From Streptomyces sp. NBS 14/10 (GTDB taxonomy: Bacteria > Actinomycetota > Actinomycetes > Streptomycetales > Streptomycetaceae), in the NCBI RefSeq assembly GCF_002224125.1, contig NZ_NCSM01000007.1, forward strand, positions 3,839 to 67,838: 64,000 nt of DNA, given 5' to 3'. The position numbers and the translations under genes are program-made. Shown here piece by piece: positions 25,223 through 34,787 of this stretch (positions are counted from its first letter, which is position 1; each line of letters begins with the position of its first letter). The notes beneath the pieces are model-generated. The model had not been told where the DNA came from and did not search any database. It saw only the letters and a list, made by a program, of their open reading frames with translations.

Positions 25223-25810
25223 GTGCGGATAACGACTTCGATCGCCGCCACCGCTGTCGCGGTGCTGGCACTCACCCTGACCGGCTGCGGAGGCGACGAC
25301 GACGGAAAGTCCGCGTTGCCGGCCAAGGACGACACGGGCACCAGCCGGCCCGAGAAAACGGGCAAGCCCTCGCCTTCCGGCACCGGCGCGTCGGGCGATA
25401 TGAAGTCCCCCAGCCCCACCCCCACCCCCACGTCGAGCAAGACCCCCGGCAAGTCCACCCCGGTCCCCAGCCGCACCACCACCAGCGCCCCCACCAAGGC
25501 CCCGGTCCCGAGCCGTACGAGCACCGCCCCGCCCACCGCCTCCGGTCAGCTGGCGAGCGCCCAGGGCACGTGGTACTTCCGGATACGGGACGCGAACGGC
25601 AATCTGCTGACCTTGCGGATCAACGGCACGTCCATGGCCCTGACCGGCCCCGACAAGACCTGCCCCGGGACCCTCAGCTCCTCCATGGCCGCCTCCTTCT
25701 CCTGCGCCGGCAAGACCCTGAACGGCACGGCCCGGGTCAGCGGCCAGACCCTCTCCCTCCGCTGGACCGACGGCACCACGGACCAGTTCTCCCGCACCAA
25801 GCCCGCGTAA
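25223..25810 (+). CDS. Small secreted lipoprotein with Pro/Thr/Ser linker
   Basis: A 195-aa lipoprotein. The signal peptide ends in the lipobox LTGC (AVAVLALTLTGCGGDDDGK). A ~75-residue Pro/Thr/Ser/Lys-rich linker spans residues ~35-115. A ~75-residue C-terminal beta-rich domain follows (WYFRIRDANGNLLTLRING), with two Cys that could form a disulfide. The GTG at 25223 has AGGA 6 bp upstream; the earlier in-frame starts lack signal character. The role is unknown. Confidence 0.8.
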   Translation: MRITTSIAATAVAVLALTLTGCGGDDDGKSALPAKDDTGTSRPEKTGKPSPSGTGASGDMKSPSPTPTPTSSKTPGKSTPVPSRTTTSAPTKAPVPSRTSTAPPTASGQLASAQGTWYFRIRDANGNLLTLRINGTSMALTGPDKTCPGTLSSSMAASFSCAGKTLNGTARVSGQTLSLRWTDGTTDQFSRTKPA

Positions 25811-25833
25811 CGGCGAAACAGCGAAACGGCGAA

Positions 25834-25863
25834 GGAGCCGCACATCCGACGATGTGCGGCTCC
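25834..25863. terminator. Bidirectional hairpin terminator
   Basis: GGAGCCGCACATC (25834-25846) and its exact reverse complement (25851-25863) surround the loop CGAC. It lies between the convergent lipoprotein and amylase genes, 24 bp from one stop and 31 bp from the other, so it can serve both directions. Stem is 13 bp. Confidence 0.88.
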
Positions 25864-25893
25864 GACCAATGCTCCGAGCAAATTGCCAGGAAC

Positions 25894-27276
25894 TCAGCCG
25901 CAGGACCGCGCACCCACGTGCAGGGCCACCGCCGTGTTCGCGCCGAGGGTCGCGGTGAACTGTCCGGAGGAGTCGACCGTGACGCTCTTGCCGCTCTGCA
26001 CATCGCAGTAGCCGCCCGCGGGCAGTGAGGTCTGGAAGGTCCGGGTCAGCGAGGTGCCCTCGTGGTTGATGGCGACGTATGCCTTGTCACCGCGCCCGAA
26101 GGCGATGGCGTTGTTGCCGTTGTCCCACCAGTTGGTGACGGCCGTGCCGCGCGCCGTATTGCGGAAGGCGACCATTTTGATGATCTCGGGCCATTTGTGC
26201 TGGCATTTCCAGCCGTCCTGCCAGCAGGCGTTCACCGTGCCTCCGTTCGGCGGCCCGGCGTCGTTGTCGGAGAACTCATAGCCGGAGTGGACGTCCGGGG
26301 AGCCGTACGGCCAGGCCAGCATGAAGACATTGGCGAGGGTGTAGTTGGCGTTGTCCTTATAGGACAGGGTGGAGCCATTGCGCTCGGTGTCCCAGTTGTC
26401 GACGAAGACACCGGATTTACCCGAGGCCATATAGCCCCAGCCCTCGCCGAAATTGTTGAGGTAGGCCAGCTTCTCGCTGGTGAAGACGCGCTTGAGGTCG
26501 CGGCCGTAGCGGAATTCCTGCACATCGCCGTTGCCCAGGTACTCGGTCGGCGAGACGGCCTCGCCCGCGCCGTAGATGGCCTCCTGCTTCCAGTACACGT
26601 TCGGATTGCTCAGCCTGCTCTTGATCGCGGCCAGGTCCTCGGCCGCCATGTGCTTGGCGGCGTCGATCCGGAAGCCGTCGACGCCGAGCGAGAGCAGGTC
26701 GTTCAGATACTGGGCGATCCGGTCGCGCACATACGACTCGCCGGTGTCCAGGTCCGCCAGGCCCACCAGCTCGCAGTGCTGGACGTTCCAGCGGTCCTGG
26801 TAGTTGCTGATCTGCGCGGTGCAGTCGTCCATGTCCTGGGACTGGTAGATGCCCGGGTAGGTGTACTTGGTGTACGAGGAGCCGCCGGTGCCGGTGCCGG
26901 ACCCGGCGGACATGTGGTTGATGACGGCGTCGGCGACGACCTTGACGCCCGCCGCATGGCAGGTGTCGATCATGTTCTTGAAGGCGGTGCGGTCACCGAG
27001 CCGTCCGGCGATCTTGTAGCTGACGGGCTGGTACGAGGTCCACCACTGGCCGCCCTGGATGTGCTCGGTCGCCGGGGACACCTCGACATAGCCGTAACCG
27101 GCCGGTCCCAGCGTGTTGGTGCACTCCTTGGCCACCGAGTCGTAGGTCCACTCGAAGAGTTCGGCGGTGACGTCCTTGTCGCCGGGCGGCGCGGCCTGCG
27201 CCTGCCCCGGCAGGGCTATCAGCATCGCCGCGCCCGCCGCGAGGGCGAGGGCGGCCGCGAGGGGTCTGCTGGCCAT
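25894..27276 (-). CDS. Secreted alpha-amylase (GH13)
   Basis: A 460-aa extracellular enzyme that hydrolyses internal alpha-1,4 bonds of starch. The signal peptide is [20 protein letters not shown], cleaved after AQA. GH13 conserved regions are visible: I in [11 protein letters not shown] in [12 protein letters not shown] with the nucleophile Asp, III around [12 protein letters not shown], and IV in [11 protein letters not shown]. In region IV the usual His of NHD is Trp. The C-terminal ~85 residues form domain C; there is no separate starch-binding domain. It follows malG by 69 bp on the same strand, so it is probably the last gene of the mal operon, releasing maltodextrins for MalEFG. Confidence 0.94.
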   Translation of the reverse strand: MASRPLAAALALAAGAAMLIALPGQAQAAPPGDKDVTAELFEWTYDSVAKECTNTLGPAGYGYVEVSPATEHIQGGQWWTSYQPVSYKIAGRLGDRTAFKNMIDTCHAAGVKVVADAVINHMSAGSGTGTGGSSYTKYTYPGIYQSQDMDDCTAQISNYQDRWNVQHCELVGLADLDTGESYVRDRIAQYLNDLLSLGVDGFRIDAAKHMAAEDLAAIKSRLSNPNVYWKQEAIYGAGEAVSPTEYLGNGDVQEFRYGRDLKRVFTSEKLAYLNNFGEGWGYMASGKSGVFVDNWDTERNGSTLSYKDNANYTLANVFMLAWPYGSPDVHSGYEFSDNDAGPPNGGTVNACWQDGWKCQHKWPEIIKMVAFRNTARGTAVTNWWDNGNNAIAFGRGDKAYVAINHEGTSLTRTFQTSLPAGGYCDVQSGKSVTVDSSGQFTATLGANTAVALHVGARSCG

Positions 27277-27345
27277 CGTTCCTCCTGCTTCTGTGGGGGG
27301 AGTTGCGGAAGACGATCGAGGCTCGGTCGGCGTCAGGACCGAGGG

Positions 27346-28182
27346 TCAGGACTTGGTCGCCCCGGCGGTGAGCCCGGCGACCAGGTGGCGCTGGGCCCAG
27401 GAGAACACCAGCGTCGCCGGAATGGCGATCAGGACGGCGGCCGCGGTCATGGAGCCCCAGTCCGAGGTGTACTGGTTGACGAAGGTCTGGAGCCCGGCGG
27501 AGAGGGTCAGGTTCTCCTCCCCCGTCATGAAGGCGGAGGCGTACGCGACCTCGGCCCAGGCCGTGATGAAGGTGTAGAACGCGGTCACCGCAAGGCCCGG
27601 TTTGGCCAGCGGCACCACCAGCCGCCAGAAGGTGCCGAAGGGGTTGAGCCCGTCGACCCGGCCGGATTCGTCGATCTCCACCGGGATGGTGTCGAAGAAG
27701 CCCTTCATCATCCAGGCACAGAACGGCACGGCGACGGTGAGGTAGGTGACGATGAGGGCGATCGGCTGGTTGAGCCAGCCCAGCGTCGACATGATGTTGT
27801 ACAGCGGGACGATGAGGATGGCCACCGGGAACATCTGGGTGATCAGCAGCAGCCACATCAGCGGGCGCATCCCGGGGAAGCGGAAGCGGCTGACGGCGTA
27901 TCCGGTGGTGGCCGCCACGAACACGCCGAGCAGCGTGGTGATCAGCACGACGAACAGCGAGTTGCCGAACCAGGTGAGGAACTTCGTATCGGCGAGGACG
28001 TGGTGGTAGTTGTCCAGCGTCGGGCTCTTCACCACATCCGTGGAGAACGCCTCGCTCTTCGGCTTGAACGAGGTCACCAGCAGCCACAGCGGCGGGAAGA
28101 CCGCGACGGCGGAGGCGACGATGAGGGTCGCGTGCAGCCCGACCGAGGCCAGTGGGGAACGTCGTTGGTCGCGCATGGTCAC
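27346..28182 (-). CDS. malG: Maltose/maltodextrin ABC transporter permease MalG
   Basis: A 278-aa inner-membrane permease with six membrane segments and the ABC permease EAA loop (FFDTIPVEIDESGRVDGLNP), which contacts the ATPase. The GTG at 28182 overlaps the malF stop (GTGA); the ATG at 28176 is 2 bp past it. Coupling and a GGGAGAGG ribosome-binding site favour the overlap start. The operon has no ATPase gene; in Streptomyces the shared ATPase MsiK, encoded elsewhere, serves such importers. Confidence 0.92.
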   Translation of the reverse strand: MTMRDQRRSPLASVGLHATLIVASAVAVFPPLWLLVTSFKPKSEAFSTDVVKSPTLDNYHHVLADTKFLTWFGNSLFVVLITTLLGVFVAATTGYAVSRFRFPGMRPLMWLLLITQMFPVAILIVPLYNIMSTLGWLNQPIALIVTYLTVAVPFCAWMMKGFFDTIPVEIDESGRVDGLNPFGTFWRLVVPLAKPGLAVTAFYTFITAWAEVAYASAFMTGEENLTLSAGLQTFVNQYTSDWGSMTAAAVLIAIPATLVFSWAQRHLVAGLTAGATKS

Positions 28183-29258
28183 CACACCTCTCCCTGCTTG
28201 CGGAGTGCGCGGCGGTAGACCGTCGCGAAGAGCATGAGGATCAGCAGGATGAGCACGCCCCATGCCGAGGCGCCCGCGAAGTCGCGCGGGCTGTTGACGA
28301 ACGACAGCCGGTAGGCGTACGTCACCAGGACCTCGGTGCTGTCGCCCGGTCCGCCGCGGGTGAGCAGGAAGATCACCGGGAACATGTTGAAGGTCCAGAT
28401 GGTCGACAGCAGCACCACCGTGGAGCTGACCGAGCGCAGCCCGGGCAGGGTGATGTGGCGGAACCGCTGCCAGGGCCCGGCCCCGTCCATCTCGGCGGCC
28501 TCGTACAGCTCACCGGGGATGGACTGCAGTCCGCCGAGCAGCGCGACCAGCATGAACGGCACCCCGAGCCAGATGTTCACGGCGATCACCGAGGCCTTGG
28601 CCATGGTGGGGTCGTTCAGCCAGGGCACGGCGTCGATGCCGCCGCCGTCCAGGATCTTGTTGAGGATGCCGTTCCGCTCGTTGTAGAGCAGGCGCCAGGC
28701 GAAGACCGAGACGAAGGCGGGTACGGCCCAGGGCAGGATCAGCAGCGACCGGTAGAGGGTGCGGCCGGCGAAGCGGCGGTTGAGGATGACGGCCAGGCCG
28801 AGGCCGATGGCGAAGGTGAGGGCGACGCAGGCGGCGGTCCAGGTCACGGTCCAGACGAGCCGGTCCCAGAAGATCGGGTCCTTCAGGATCGCGGTGAAGT
28901 TGTCCAGGCCGACGAAGTCGTACGTCGCGGGGATGTGGTTCATCCCGATGTTGCGCTCGACGTTCGCCTCGTTGGCGTCGGTGAGCGACAGATAGATGCC
29001 GCGCGCCAGCGGATAGCCGATGATCAGGCCGATCACCAGCACGACGGGCGCGACCATGGCCCAGGCGTACCAGTGGCGGCCCAGCGCGTTGCGGATCCGG
29101 CCCGGGGGCCGCTTGTTCACCCCGCTCTTCTTGCCGGGCTTGCCGGGCCTGCCGGGCTCGCCGGGCTTATGGGTTTCGGCGGCGGTCTCGCGGACCCGGC
29201 CGCGGGCGCCCTCCGCGCCCGCGGCCGATCCTGCCGACTGGCCGGTCTCGACAGCCAT
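28179..29258 (-). CDS. malF: Maltose/maltodextrin ABC transporter permease MalF
   Basis: A 359-aa permease. Residues 1-55 are a charged, Gly/Pro/Lys-rich cytoplasmic tail (ETHKPGEPGRPGKPGKKSG). Six membrane helices follow, starting at WAMVAPVVLVIGLIIGYPLA, with the EAA motif ELYEAAEMDGAGPWQRFRHI. It lies between malE (12-bp gap) and malG (4-bp overlap), as in characterised Streptomyces malEFG operons. Confidence 0.93.
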   Translation of the reverse strand: MAVETGQSAGSAAGAEGARGRVRETAAETHKPGEPGRPGKPGKKSGVNKRPPGRIRNALGRHWYAWAMVAPVVLVIGLIIGYPLARGIYLSLTDANEANVERNIGMNHIPATYDFVGLDNFTAILKDPIFWDRLVWTVTWTAACVALTFAIGLGLAVILNRRFAGRTLYRSLLILPWAVPAFVSVFAWRLLYNERNGILNKILDGGGIDAVPWLNDPTMAKASVIAVNIWLGVPFMLVALLGGLQSIPGELYEAAEMDGAGPWQRFRHITLPGLRSVSSTVVLLSTIWTFNMFPVIFLLTRGGPGDSTEVLVTYAYRLSFVNSPRDFAGASAWGVLILLILMLFATVYRRALRKQGEVW

Positions 29259-29270
29259 CGTCGCGGGTCC

Positions 29271-30554
29271 CTACTTCCAGTCGCCCTTGAGGAGCTTGCG
29301 GTACGCGGCGGCCACCGACTCGGCGGCCTTCTCGGGGGAGGTCCTGCCGGTCACCACGTTCGGGAACTCGACCAGGATCGCCTGGAAGAGGCTGTTGCCC
29401 TCGGGGATCCAGGGGCGTTCGACGGCCTTGTCCACGGCCGCCTTGAAGAACTTGACGTTGGCGTTGGCCGCGACCGCCTTGTTCGCGTAGACCGAGGTAC
29501 GGGTCGGCAGCAGGCTCAGCTTCTCAGTGGTCTTGGCCTGGACCTCGGCCGAGCTCATGTACTTGACGAAGGCGTAGGAGGCGTCCAGGTTCTTGGACCC
29601 GGCGTAGACGGTGAGGTTCTGACCGCCCTGCGGGGCGCCCTGGGCCTTGCTGCCGGCCGGGACGGGGACCACGCCGAGGTTGGACTTGTCGTCCTTGAAC
29701 GCCTTGCCGGCCAGGGTGTCCTCGATCGCCCACGGCCCGTTGATGGTCATCGCGACGTCGCCGTTCTTGATGGCGTTCTGCATGTTGTCCCAGCCATCGG
29801 TGGCGTCGGTGATCGCCGCACCGGACTTGACCAGGTCGCGGGCGGTGGCGAAGGCCCTGACGCCGGGCTCCTCGTCGACGGTGATCTTCTTGGCGTCGGT
29901 GTCCAGCAGATCGCCGCCCTCGCCGTAGATGAACGGCAGGTAGAAGTAGGCGTCGTCGCCGCGCAGATAGAGGCCGGTCTTGCCGGTCTTCTGCTTGATC
30001 TTCTTCGCGGCGGCCTTGAGCTCGGTCCAGCTGGTCGGCGGCTCGACGCCCGCCTCCTTCAGCAGCTTCTTGTTGTAGAAGAGGCCGAGGGTGTCGATGA
30101 CCTGCGGCACGGCGTACGTCTTGCCCTTGAACTTGGTGCCGGCGGCGGCCTTCGGCAGATAGTCCGACTCCTTGTCGAGGGCGGCGGTGCCGTCCAGCGG
30201 AGCCAGATAGCCGATGTTGGCGAGGTCCTGGGTCCAGGCGACCTCGGTGCGCAGCACGTCCGGGGCGCCGGAGCCGCCGCTGCCCGCCGCGTTCTTGAAG
30301 TTCTTCAGCGCATCGCCGAACGGCACGCTGACGTAGTTGACCTTGACCTTCGGGTACTTCTTGCTGAAGTCCTCGGCGAGCTTCTTGTACGTGCCCTTCT
30401 CGGCCTCGTTCGAGGTGTCCCAGTAGGTCACGGTGCCGGAGATCTCCCCGGCCGACTTGTTGCCCCCGCCGCTGCCGCCGTCATCACCGCCGCATGCGGT
30501 CGCCGCGAGCGCCATCGCCGCGACGAGCGCAGTGGCCGCTATGCCACGTCGCAT
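29271..30554 (-). CDS. malE: Maltose/maltodextrin-binding lipoprotein MalE
   Basis: A 427-aa solute-binding lipoprotein, with a signal peptide and lipobox ATAC (MALAATACGGDDGG). It has the SBP type 1 fold, with the hallmarks VTYWDTSNEAEKGTYKKLA and PWAIEDTLAGK. It delivers maltose or maltodextrin to MalFG. ATG 30554 has a perfect GGAGGA upstream and is the first gene of the operon. The promoter region contains a CTTGCAG/CTGAAAG inverted repeat expected to bind MalR. Confidence 0.94.
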   Translation of the reverse strand: MRRGIAATALVAAMALAATACGGDDGGSGGGNKSAGEISGTVTYWDTSNEAEKGTYKKLAEDFSKKYPKVKVNYVSVPFGDALKNFKNAAGSGGSGAPDVLRTEVAWTQDLANIGYLAPLDGTAALDKESDYLPKAAAGTKFKGKTYAVPQVIDTLGLFYNKKLLKEAGVEPPTSWTELKAAAKKIKQKTGKTGLYLRGDDAYFYLPFIYGEGGDLLDTDAKKITVDEEPGVRAFATARDLVKSGAAITDATDGWDNMQNAIKNGDVAMTINGPWAIEDTLAGKAFKDDKSNLGVVPVPAGSKAQGAPQGGQNLTVYAGSKNLDASYAFVKYMSSAEVQAKTTEKLSLLPTRTSVYANKAVAANANVKFFKAAVDKAVERPWIPEGNSLFQAILVEFPNVVTGRTSPEKAAESVAAAYRKLLKGDWK

Positions 30555-30851
30555 CTGAACTCCTCCAAAGCCGGCCGCGCCATCGCGGCGCCGAGTTGCC
30601 GAGGAACGTAACAGGGATGCAAATCGATCGAAAGACCTTGCAGCAAAATTCTGAAAGCGACCGGGATCGTTACCCCCATGTGTCCCTCCGGTGGCCGCCC
30701 GAGCGCTTGACACATGCGCCGGAGTGCCCCGGCGGGCGCCCCGGATCCGCCCCGTAGCCGCCTCCGAGCCGCCCCGGAGCCGCCCCGACCGGCATTGCAA
30801 GCCCCTGCAAGCTCTTCCGCAAGGCATTGCAGAGCTGTTACGTTCACCGGC
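30555..30851. promoter_or_regulatory. Divergent mal promoter region with MalR-type boxes
   Basis: This 297-bp region separates malE from the alpha-glucosidase. On the malE side CTTGCAG (30637-30643) and CTGAAAG (30651-30657) form an inverted repeat with one mismatch. On the other side TTGCAAG, CCTGCAAG and CATTGCAGAG occur between 30794 and 30835. These fit the CTTGCAG-type sequences bound by MalR in other Streptomyces, suggesting maltose-induced release of both transcription units. Confidence 0.7.
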
Positions 30852-32513
30852 ATGACCCAGGAGCTCACCACCTCCCCCCAGACCGAGACCGCGCAGCCGT
30901 CCGGCGGCCCCGACTGGTGGCGTGACGCCGTCATCTACCAGGTGTACGTGCGGTCGTTCGCCGACAGCGACGGCGACGGCATCGGGGATCTGCGCGGCGC
31001 CCGCGAGCGGCTGCCGCACCTGGCCCGACTGGGCGTGGACGCGGTCTGGCTGACCCCGTTCTTCGCCTCGCCACAGGCCGACGGCGGCTACGACGTGGCC
31101 GACTACCGCGCCGTCGACCCGCTGTTCGGCACCCTCTCCGACGCCGACGACCTGGTGCGCACCGCCCATGAGCTGGGCCTGAAAGTAATTGTGGACATCG
31201 TTCCGAACCACACCTCCGATCGGCACGTGTGGTTCCAGGAGGCGCTCGCGGACCGACCTCGGGGGGCGGCCCGCGAGCGCTACCACTTCCAGCCGGGCCG
31301 GGGCACGGACGGCGAGCTGCCCCCCAACGACTGGGAGTCGGTCTTCGGCGGCCCCGCCTGGACCCGTACCACCGACCCCGACGGCACCCCCGGCGAGTGG
31401 TATCTGCACCTCTTCGCACCCGAGCAGCCCGACCTCAACTGGGAGTGCCCCGAGGTCGCCGAGGAGTTCGCGTCCGTCCTGCGGTTCTGGCTGGACCTGG
31501 GCGTGGACGGCTTCCGCATCGATGTCGCGCACGGCATGGTCAAGGCCGCGGGTCTGCCCGATATCGGCCGCACCGAACAGGCCAAGCTGATCGGCGCGCA
31601 GGTGCTGCCGTTCTTCGACCAGGACGGGGTGCACGAGATCCACCGCTCCTGGCGGCGGCTGCTGGACTCCTACAGCCAGACCCACGCCGGCCCGGCGCGT
31701 ATCGGCGTCGCGGAGGCGTGGGCCCCCACCTCCGAGCGGCTGGCGCTGTACGTGCGCCCCGACGAGCTCCACCAGGCCTTCAACTTCCAGTTCCTCAGGT
31801 GCCCGTGGGACGCGGCCGCGATGCGCGAGGTGATCGACGACTCGCTGGCCGCGACCGCCTCCGTGGGCGCCCCCACCACCTGGGTGCTCTCCAACCACGA
31901 CGTGGTCCGGCACCCCACCCGCTACGCCGAGGACAGCCCCGCCCAGGGCCTGCGGCGGGCCCGGGCCGCCGCCCTGCTGATGCTGGCGCTGCCCGGTTCG
32001 ACGTATATCTACCAGGGCGAGGAGCTGGGGCTTCCGGAGGTCACGGACCTGCCGGACGACTGCCGCCAGGACCCGGCCTTCTTCCGCACCTTCCACGAGA
32101 GCGGCCAGGACGGCTTCCGGGACGGCTGCCGGGTGCCCATCCCCTGGTCGCGCGGTGGGGAGTCGTACGGCTTCGGCCCCGGCGGCAGCTGGCTGCCGCA
32201 GCCCGCGGGCTGGCGGGATCTGTCGGTCGAGGCCCAGACCGGCGACCCGGACTCCACACTGGAGCTGTACCGCGCGGCGCTCGCGGTGCGCAAGGAGGTG
32301 CCCGGCCTCGGCGACACCCCGATGGAGTGGCTGGACGCACCCGAGGGGGTGCTCGCGCTGTCCCGCCCGGGGTTCGTATGCACCATCAACACCCTCGACG
32401 AGGGGGTGGAACTGCCCGTTCCAGGGCGTGCGCTGCTGTCCTCGGCCCCGCTGGAGTACGGGACGGGCACGGTGCGCATTCCCGCCGATTCCTGCGCGTG
32501 GTGGGCAATCTGA
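30852..32513 (+). CDS. aglA: Alpha-glucosidase AglA (GH13, intracellular)
   Basis: A 553-aa cytoplasmic enzyme that cleaves glucose from maltose and short maltodextrins. GH13 regions are [25 protein letters not shown] with the nucleophile Asp, III RIGVAEAW with the acid Glu, and IV VLSNHDVVRH. The N-terminal WWRDAVIYQVYVRSFADSDG is the oligo-1,6-glucosidase/alpha-glucosidase signature. No signal peptide is present. ATG 30852 follows MalR-type boxes. It is divergent from malEFG and 25 bp before malR. Confidence 0.93.
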   Translation: MTQELTTSPQTETAQPSGGPDWWRDAVIYQVYVRSFADSDGDGIGDLRGARERLPHLARLGVDAVWLTPFFASPQADGGYDVADYRAVDPLFGTLSDADDLVRTAHELGLKVIVDIVPNHTSDRHVWFQEALADRPRGAARERYHFQPGRGTDGELPPNDWESVFGGPAWTRTTDPDGTPGEWYLHLFAPEQPDLNWECPEVAEEFASVLRFWLDLGVDGFRIDVAHGMVKAAGLPDIGRTEQAKLIGAQVLPFFDQDGVHEIHRSWRRLLDSYSQTHAGPARIGVAEAWAPTSERLALYVRPDELHQAFNFQFLRCPWDAAAMREVIDDSLAATASVGAPTTWVLSNHDVVRHPTRYAEDSPAQGLRRARAAALLMLALPGSTYIYQGEELGLPEVTDLPDDCRQDPAFFRTFHESGQDGFRDGCRVPIPWSRGGESYGFGPGGSWLPQPAGWRDLSVEAQTGDPDSTLELYRAALAVRKEVPGLGDTPMEWLDAPEGVLALSRPGFVCTINTLDEGVELPVPGRALLSSAPLEYGTGTVRIPADSCAWWAI

Positions 32514-32538
32514 CATGCGACCGGTACAGTCCAGCCCC

Positions 32539-33579
32539 ATGACCGCACGACTCGCTGACATCGCAGCCCAGGCGGGGGTCAGCGAGGCCACGGTCAGCCG
32601 CGTTCTGAACGGCAAGCCCGGCGTGGCGGCGGCCACCCGCGAATCCGTCCTGGCCGCGCTCGACGTACTCGGGTACGAGCGGCCGGTGCGGCTGCGGCAG
32701 CGCAGCGCGGGGCTGGTCGGCCTGATCACCCCCGAGCTGGAGAACCCGATCTTCCCCGCGCTCGCCCAGGTGATCGGGCAGGCGCTGACCCGCCAGGGCT
32801 ACACCCCGGTGCTGGCCACCCAGACCCCGGGCGGCTCGACCGAGGACGAGCTGACCGAGATGCTGGTGGACCGCGGAGTGGCGGGGATCATCTTCGTCTC
32901 CGGGCTGCACGCGGACACCAGCGCCGATATGCAGCGCTACGACCAACTGCACGGCCAGGGCGTGCCGTTCGTCCTGGTCGACGGCTACTCCCCCAAGGTG
33001 CGGGCGACCTTCATCTCGCCCGACGACCGGGCGGCGATGCTGCTGGCGGTGACCCATCTGGCCTCGCTCGGCCACACCCGGATCGGGCTGGCGCTCGGCC
33101 CCAAGCGGTTCGTGCCCGTACTGCGGAAGATCGAGGGCTTCCAGCGCGCGATGCAAGAACAGCTGGGGGTCGCGCCCGAGAAGTCCGAAGAGCTGATCCA
33201 GCATTCGCTCTACACGCTGGAGGGCGGCCAGGCGGCGGCCGGCGCGCTGATCGAACGCGGCTGCACGGCGGTGGTCTGCGCAAGCGACATGATGGCGCTC
33301 GGCGCCATACGGGCGGCCCGGCAACAGGGCCTGGCCGTACCGCGGGACATCTCGGTGGTCGGCTTCGACGACTCGACGCTGATCGCCTTCACCGACCCGC
33401 CGCTGACCACCATCCGCAAGCCCGTGCAGTCGATGGGCCAGGCCGCGGTGCGGGCCCTGCTGGAGGAGATCGGCGGCACCCCGGCCCCGCCCAGCGAATT
33501 CGTCTTCCTCCCGGAGCTGGTGGTCCGCGGCTCCACGGCCTCGGCCCACGGGGCGGGGGCGCGGGGCGGCGGGACGTAG
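32539..33579 (+). CDS. malR: LacI-family maltose repressor MalR
   Basis: A 346-aa repressor. The LacI helix-turn-helix is residues 3-25 (RLADIAAQAGVSEATVSRVL), followed by the hinge helix ([13 protein letters not shown]) and a periplasmic-binding-like ligand domain with GFDDSTLIAFTDPPLTTIRK. It lies right behind aglA and next to the mal promoter region. In S. coelicolor MalR represses malEFG and is regulated by maltose. ATG 32539 places the HTH at the very N-terminus, as usual. Confidence 0.93.
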   Translation: MTARLADIAAQAGVSEATVSRVLNGKPGVAAATRESVLAALDVLGYERPVRLRQRSAGLVGLITPELENPIFPALAQVIGQALTRQGYTPVLATQTPGGSTEDELTEMLVDRGVAGIIFVSGLHADTSADMQRYDQLHGQGVPFVLVDGYSPKVRATFISPDDRAAMLLAVTHLASLGHTRIGLALGPKRFVPVLRKIEGFQRAMQEQLGVAPEKSEELIQHSLYTLEGGQAAAGALIERGCTAVVCASDMMALGAIRAARQQGLAVPRDISVVGFDDSTLIAFTDPPLTTIRKPVQSMGQAAVRALLEEIGGTPAPPSEFVFLPELVVRGSTASAHGAGARGGGT

Positions 33580-33740
33580 GCGAGGCATAGACGGGACATG
33601 GGCGGGGCATGGGCGCGGGACATAACCGGGCGTACGGCGGACTACGCCACATGCGGGGCGGGCCGGAGTAGGACATAAGGCGTCAAGACCGGCCCGAAGG
33701 GCGATCTGCCGCTGGGCCGCTTCTGGCAGACTGTTGCCCT

Positions 33741-34613
33741 ATGGGTGAAACGACTGTGAGGACTCTGGCAAGCCGGACGGCCACTCCGTCACCCATCGAG
33801 GGGAGCCAAGCGGGGGCCGGTACGCGCCCAGCGCCACCCCAAAGGCTCCTGAACCGGCTCCGCACCCCCCGCAGACCCCGGCTCTGGTTCGAGATCGTCC
33901 TCGTCGCCGTCAGCTACTGGACGTACTCCCTGATCCGCAACGCCGTCCCGGAGCAGCGGCATGAGGCGCTGCGCAACGCCGACTGGATCTGGGAGTGGGA
34001 GCACCAACTCGGCATGGCCTTCGAGCACGACGTCAACCACGCCATCGACTCGGTCGGCTGGCTGATCGTAGGAATGAACTACTACTACGCCACGCTGCAC
34101 TTCATCGTCACCCTCGGCGTGCTGCTGTGGCTCTACCGCTGGCACCCGGGCCGGTACGCCGCCACCCGGCTGGCGCTCTTCGCGACCACCGGCGTGGCGC
34201 TTCTTGGCTACTACTTCTTCCCGCTGGCCCCGCCCCGGCTGATGGCCGGGGGCCACTTCATCGACACCGTCGTGGCGCACGACACCTGGGGGTCGATGGC
34301 CTCGGGGAACCTGGCCAACATGTCCAACCAGTACGCGGCGATGCCCTCGATGCACATCGGCTGGTCGCTGTGGTGCGGCGTCACCATCGCCGTACTGGCC
34401 CGCCCGGTGTGGGTGAAGGCGCTGGGGCTGCTCTACCCGACGGCCACGCTGGTGGTGATCGTGGCGACGGCCAACCACTTCTGGCTGGACGCCGTCGGCG
34501 GCGTCATCTGCCTGTCGTTCGGCTTCACCCTGTCGCGGCTGTGGTACGGCAGGCTCCCCTACCGGCTGCCGCGGTATGTGGCGGAGGGAAGCGCGGCTGT
34601 CAAGGCGGCTTGA
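33741..34613 (+). CDS. PAP2-family phosphatase/transferase (aureobasidin-type, integral membrane)
   Basis: A 290-aa membrane protein with about six helices. Conserved phosphatase motifs are AMPSMHIGW (domain 2, with the catalytic His) and ANHFWLDAVGG (domain 3), the pattern of the inositolphosphotransferase-like PAP2 branch. Residues 1-45 are a disordered Ser/Pro/Arg tail. The substrate is probably a lipid phosphate. It stands alone, followed by a HAD phosphatase gene on the same strand. Confidence 0.88.
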   Translation: MGETTVRTLASRTATPSPIEGSQAGAGTRPAPPQRLLNRLRTPRRPRLWFEIVLVAVSYWTYSLIRNAVPEQRHEALRNADWIWEWEHQLGMAFEHDVNHAIDSVGWLIVGMNYYYATLHFIVTLGVLLWLYRWHPGRYAATRLALFATTGVALLGYYFFPLAPPRLMAGGHFIDTVVAHDTWGSMASGNLANMSNQYAAMPSMHIGWSLWCGVTIAVLARPVWVKALGLLYPTATLVVIVATANHFWLDAVGGVICLSFGFTLSRLWYGRLPYRLPRYVAEGSAAVKAA

Positions 34614-34787
34614 TCGCACCCGCCCGAGCCGCCATTCTGGCTCCGAATTCAGGGGCTCGATCACCGGCTCGATCACCGGCTCGGCCGTCGCGCGGGGGCG
34701 GCGGTCCGCGTCGCGCGCAACCGGCGCATGTACCTGTGCGCACTGCCGCGGGCCCGAGGACACAGGACACGAAAGGGACACCGGCAC

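Noticed and set aside
30555..32729. Extension of the malE frame to 1152 aa
   Set aside because: It covers the mal promoter and the antisense of aglA; the signal peptide fixes the true start at 30554.
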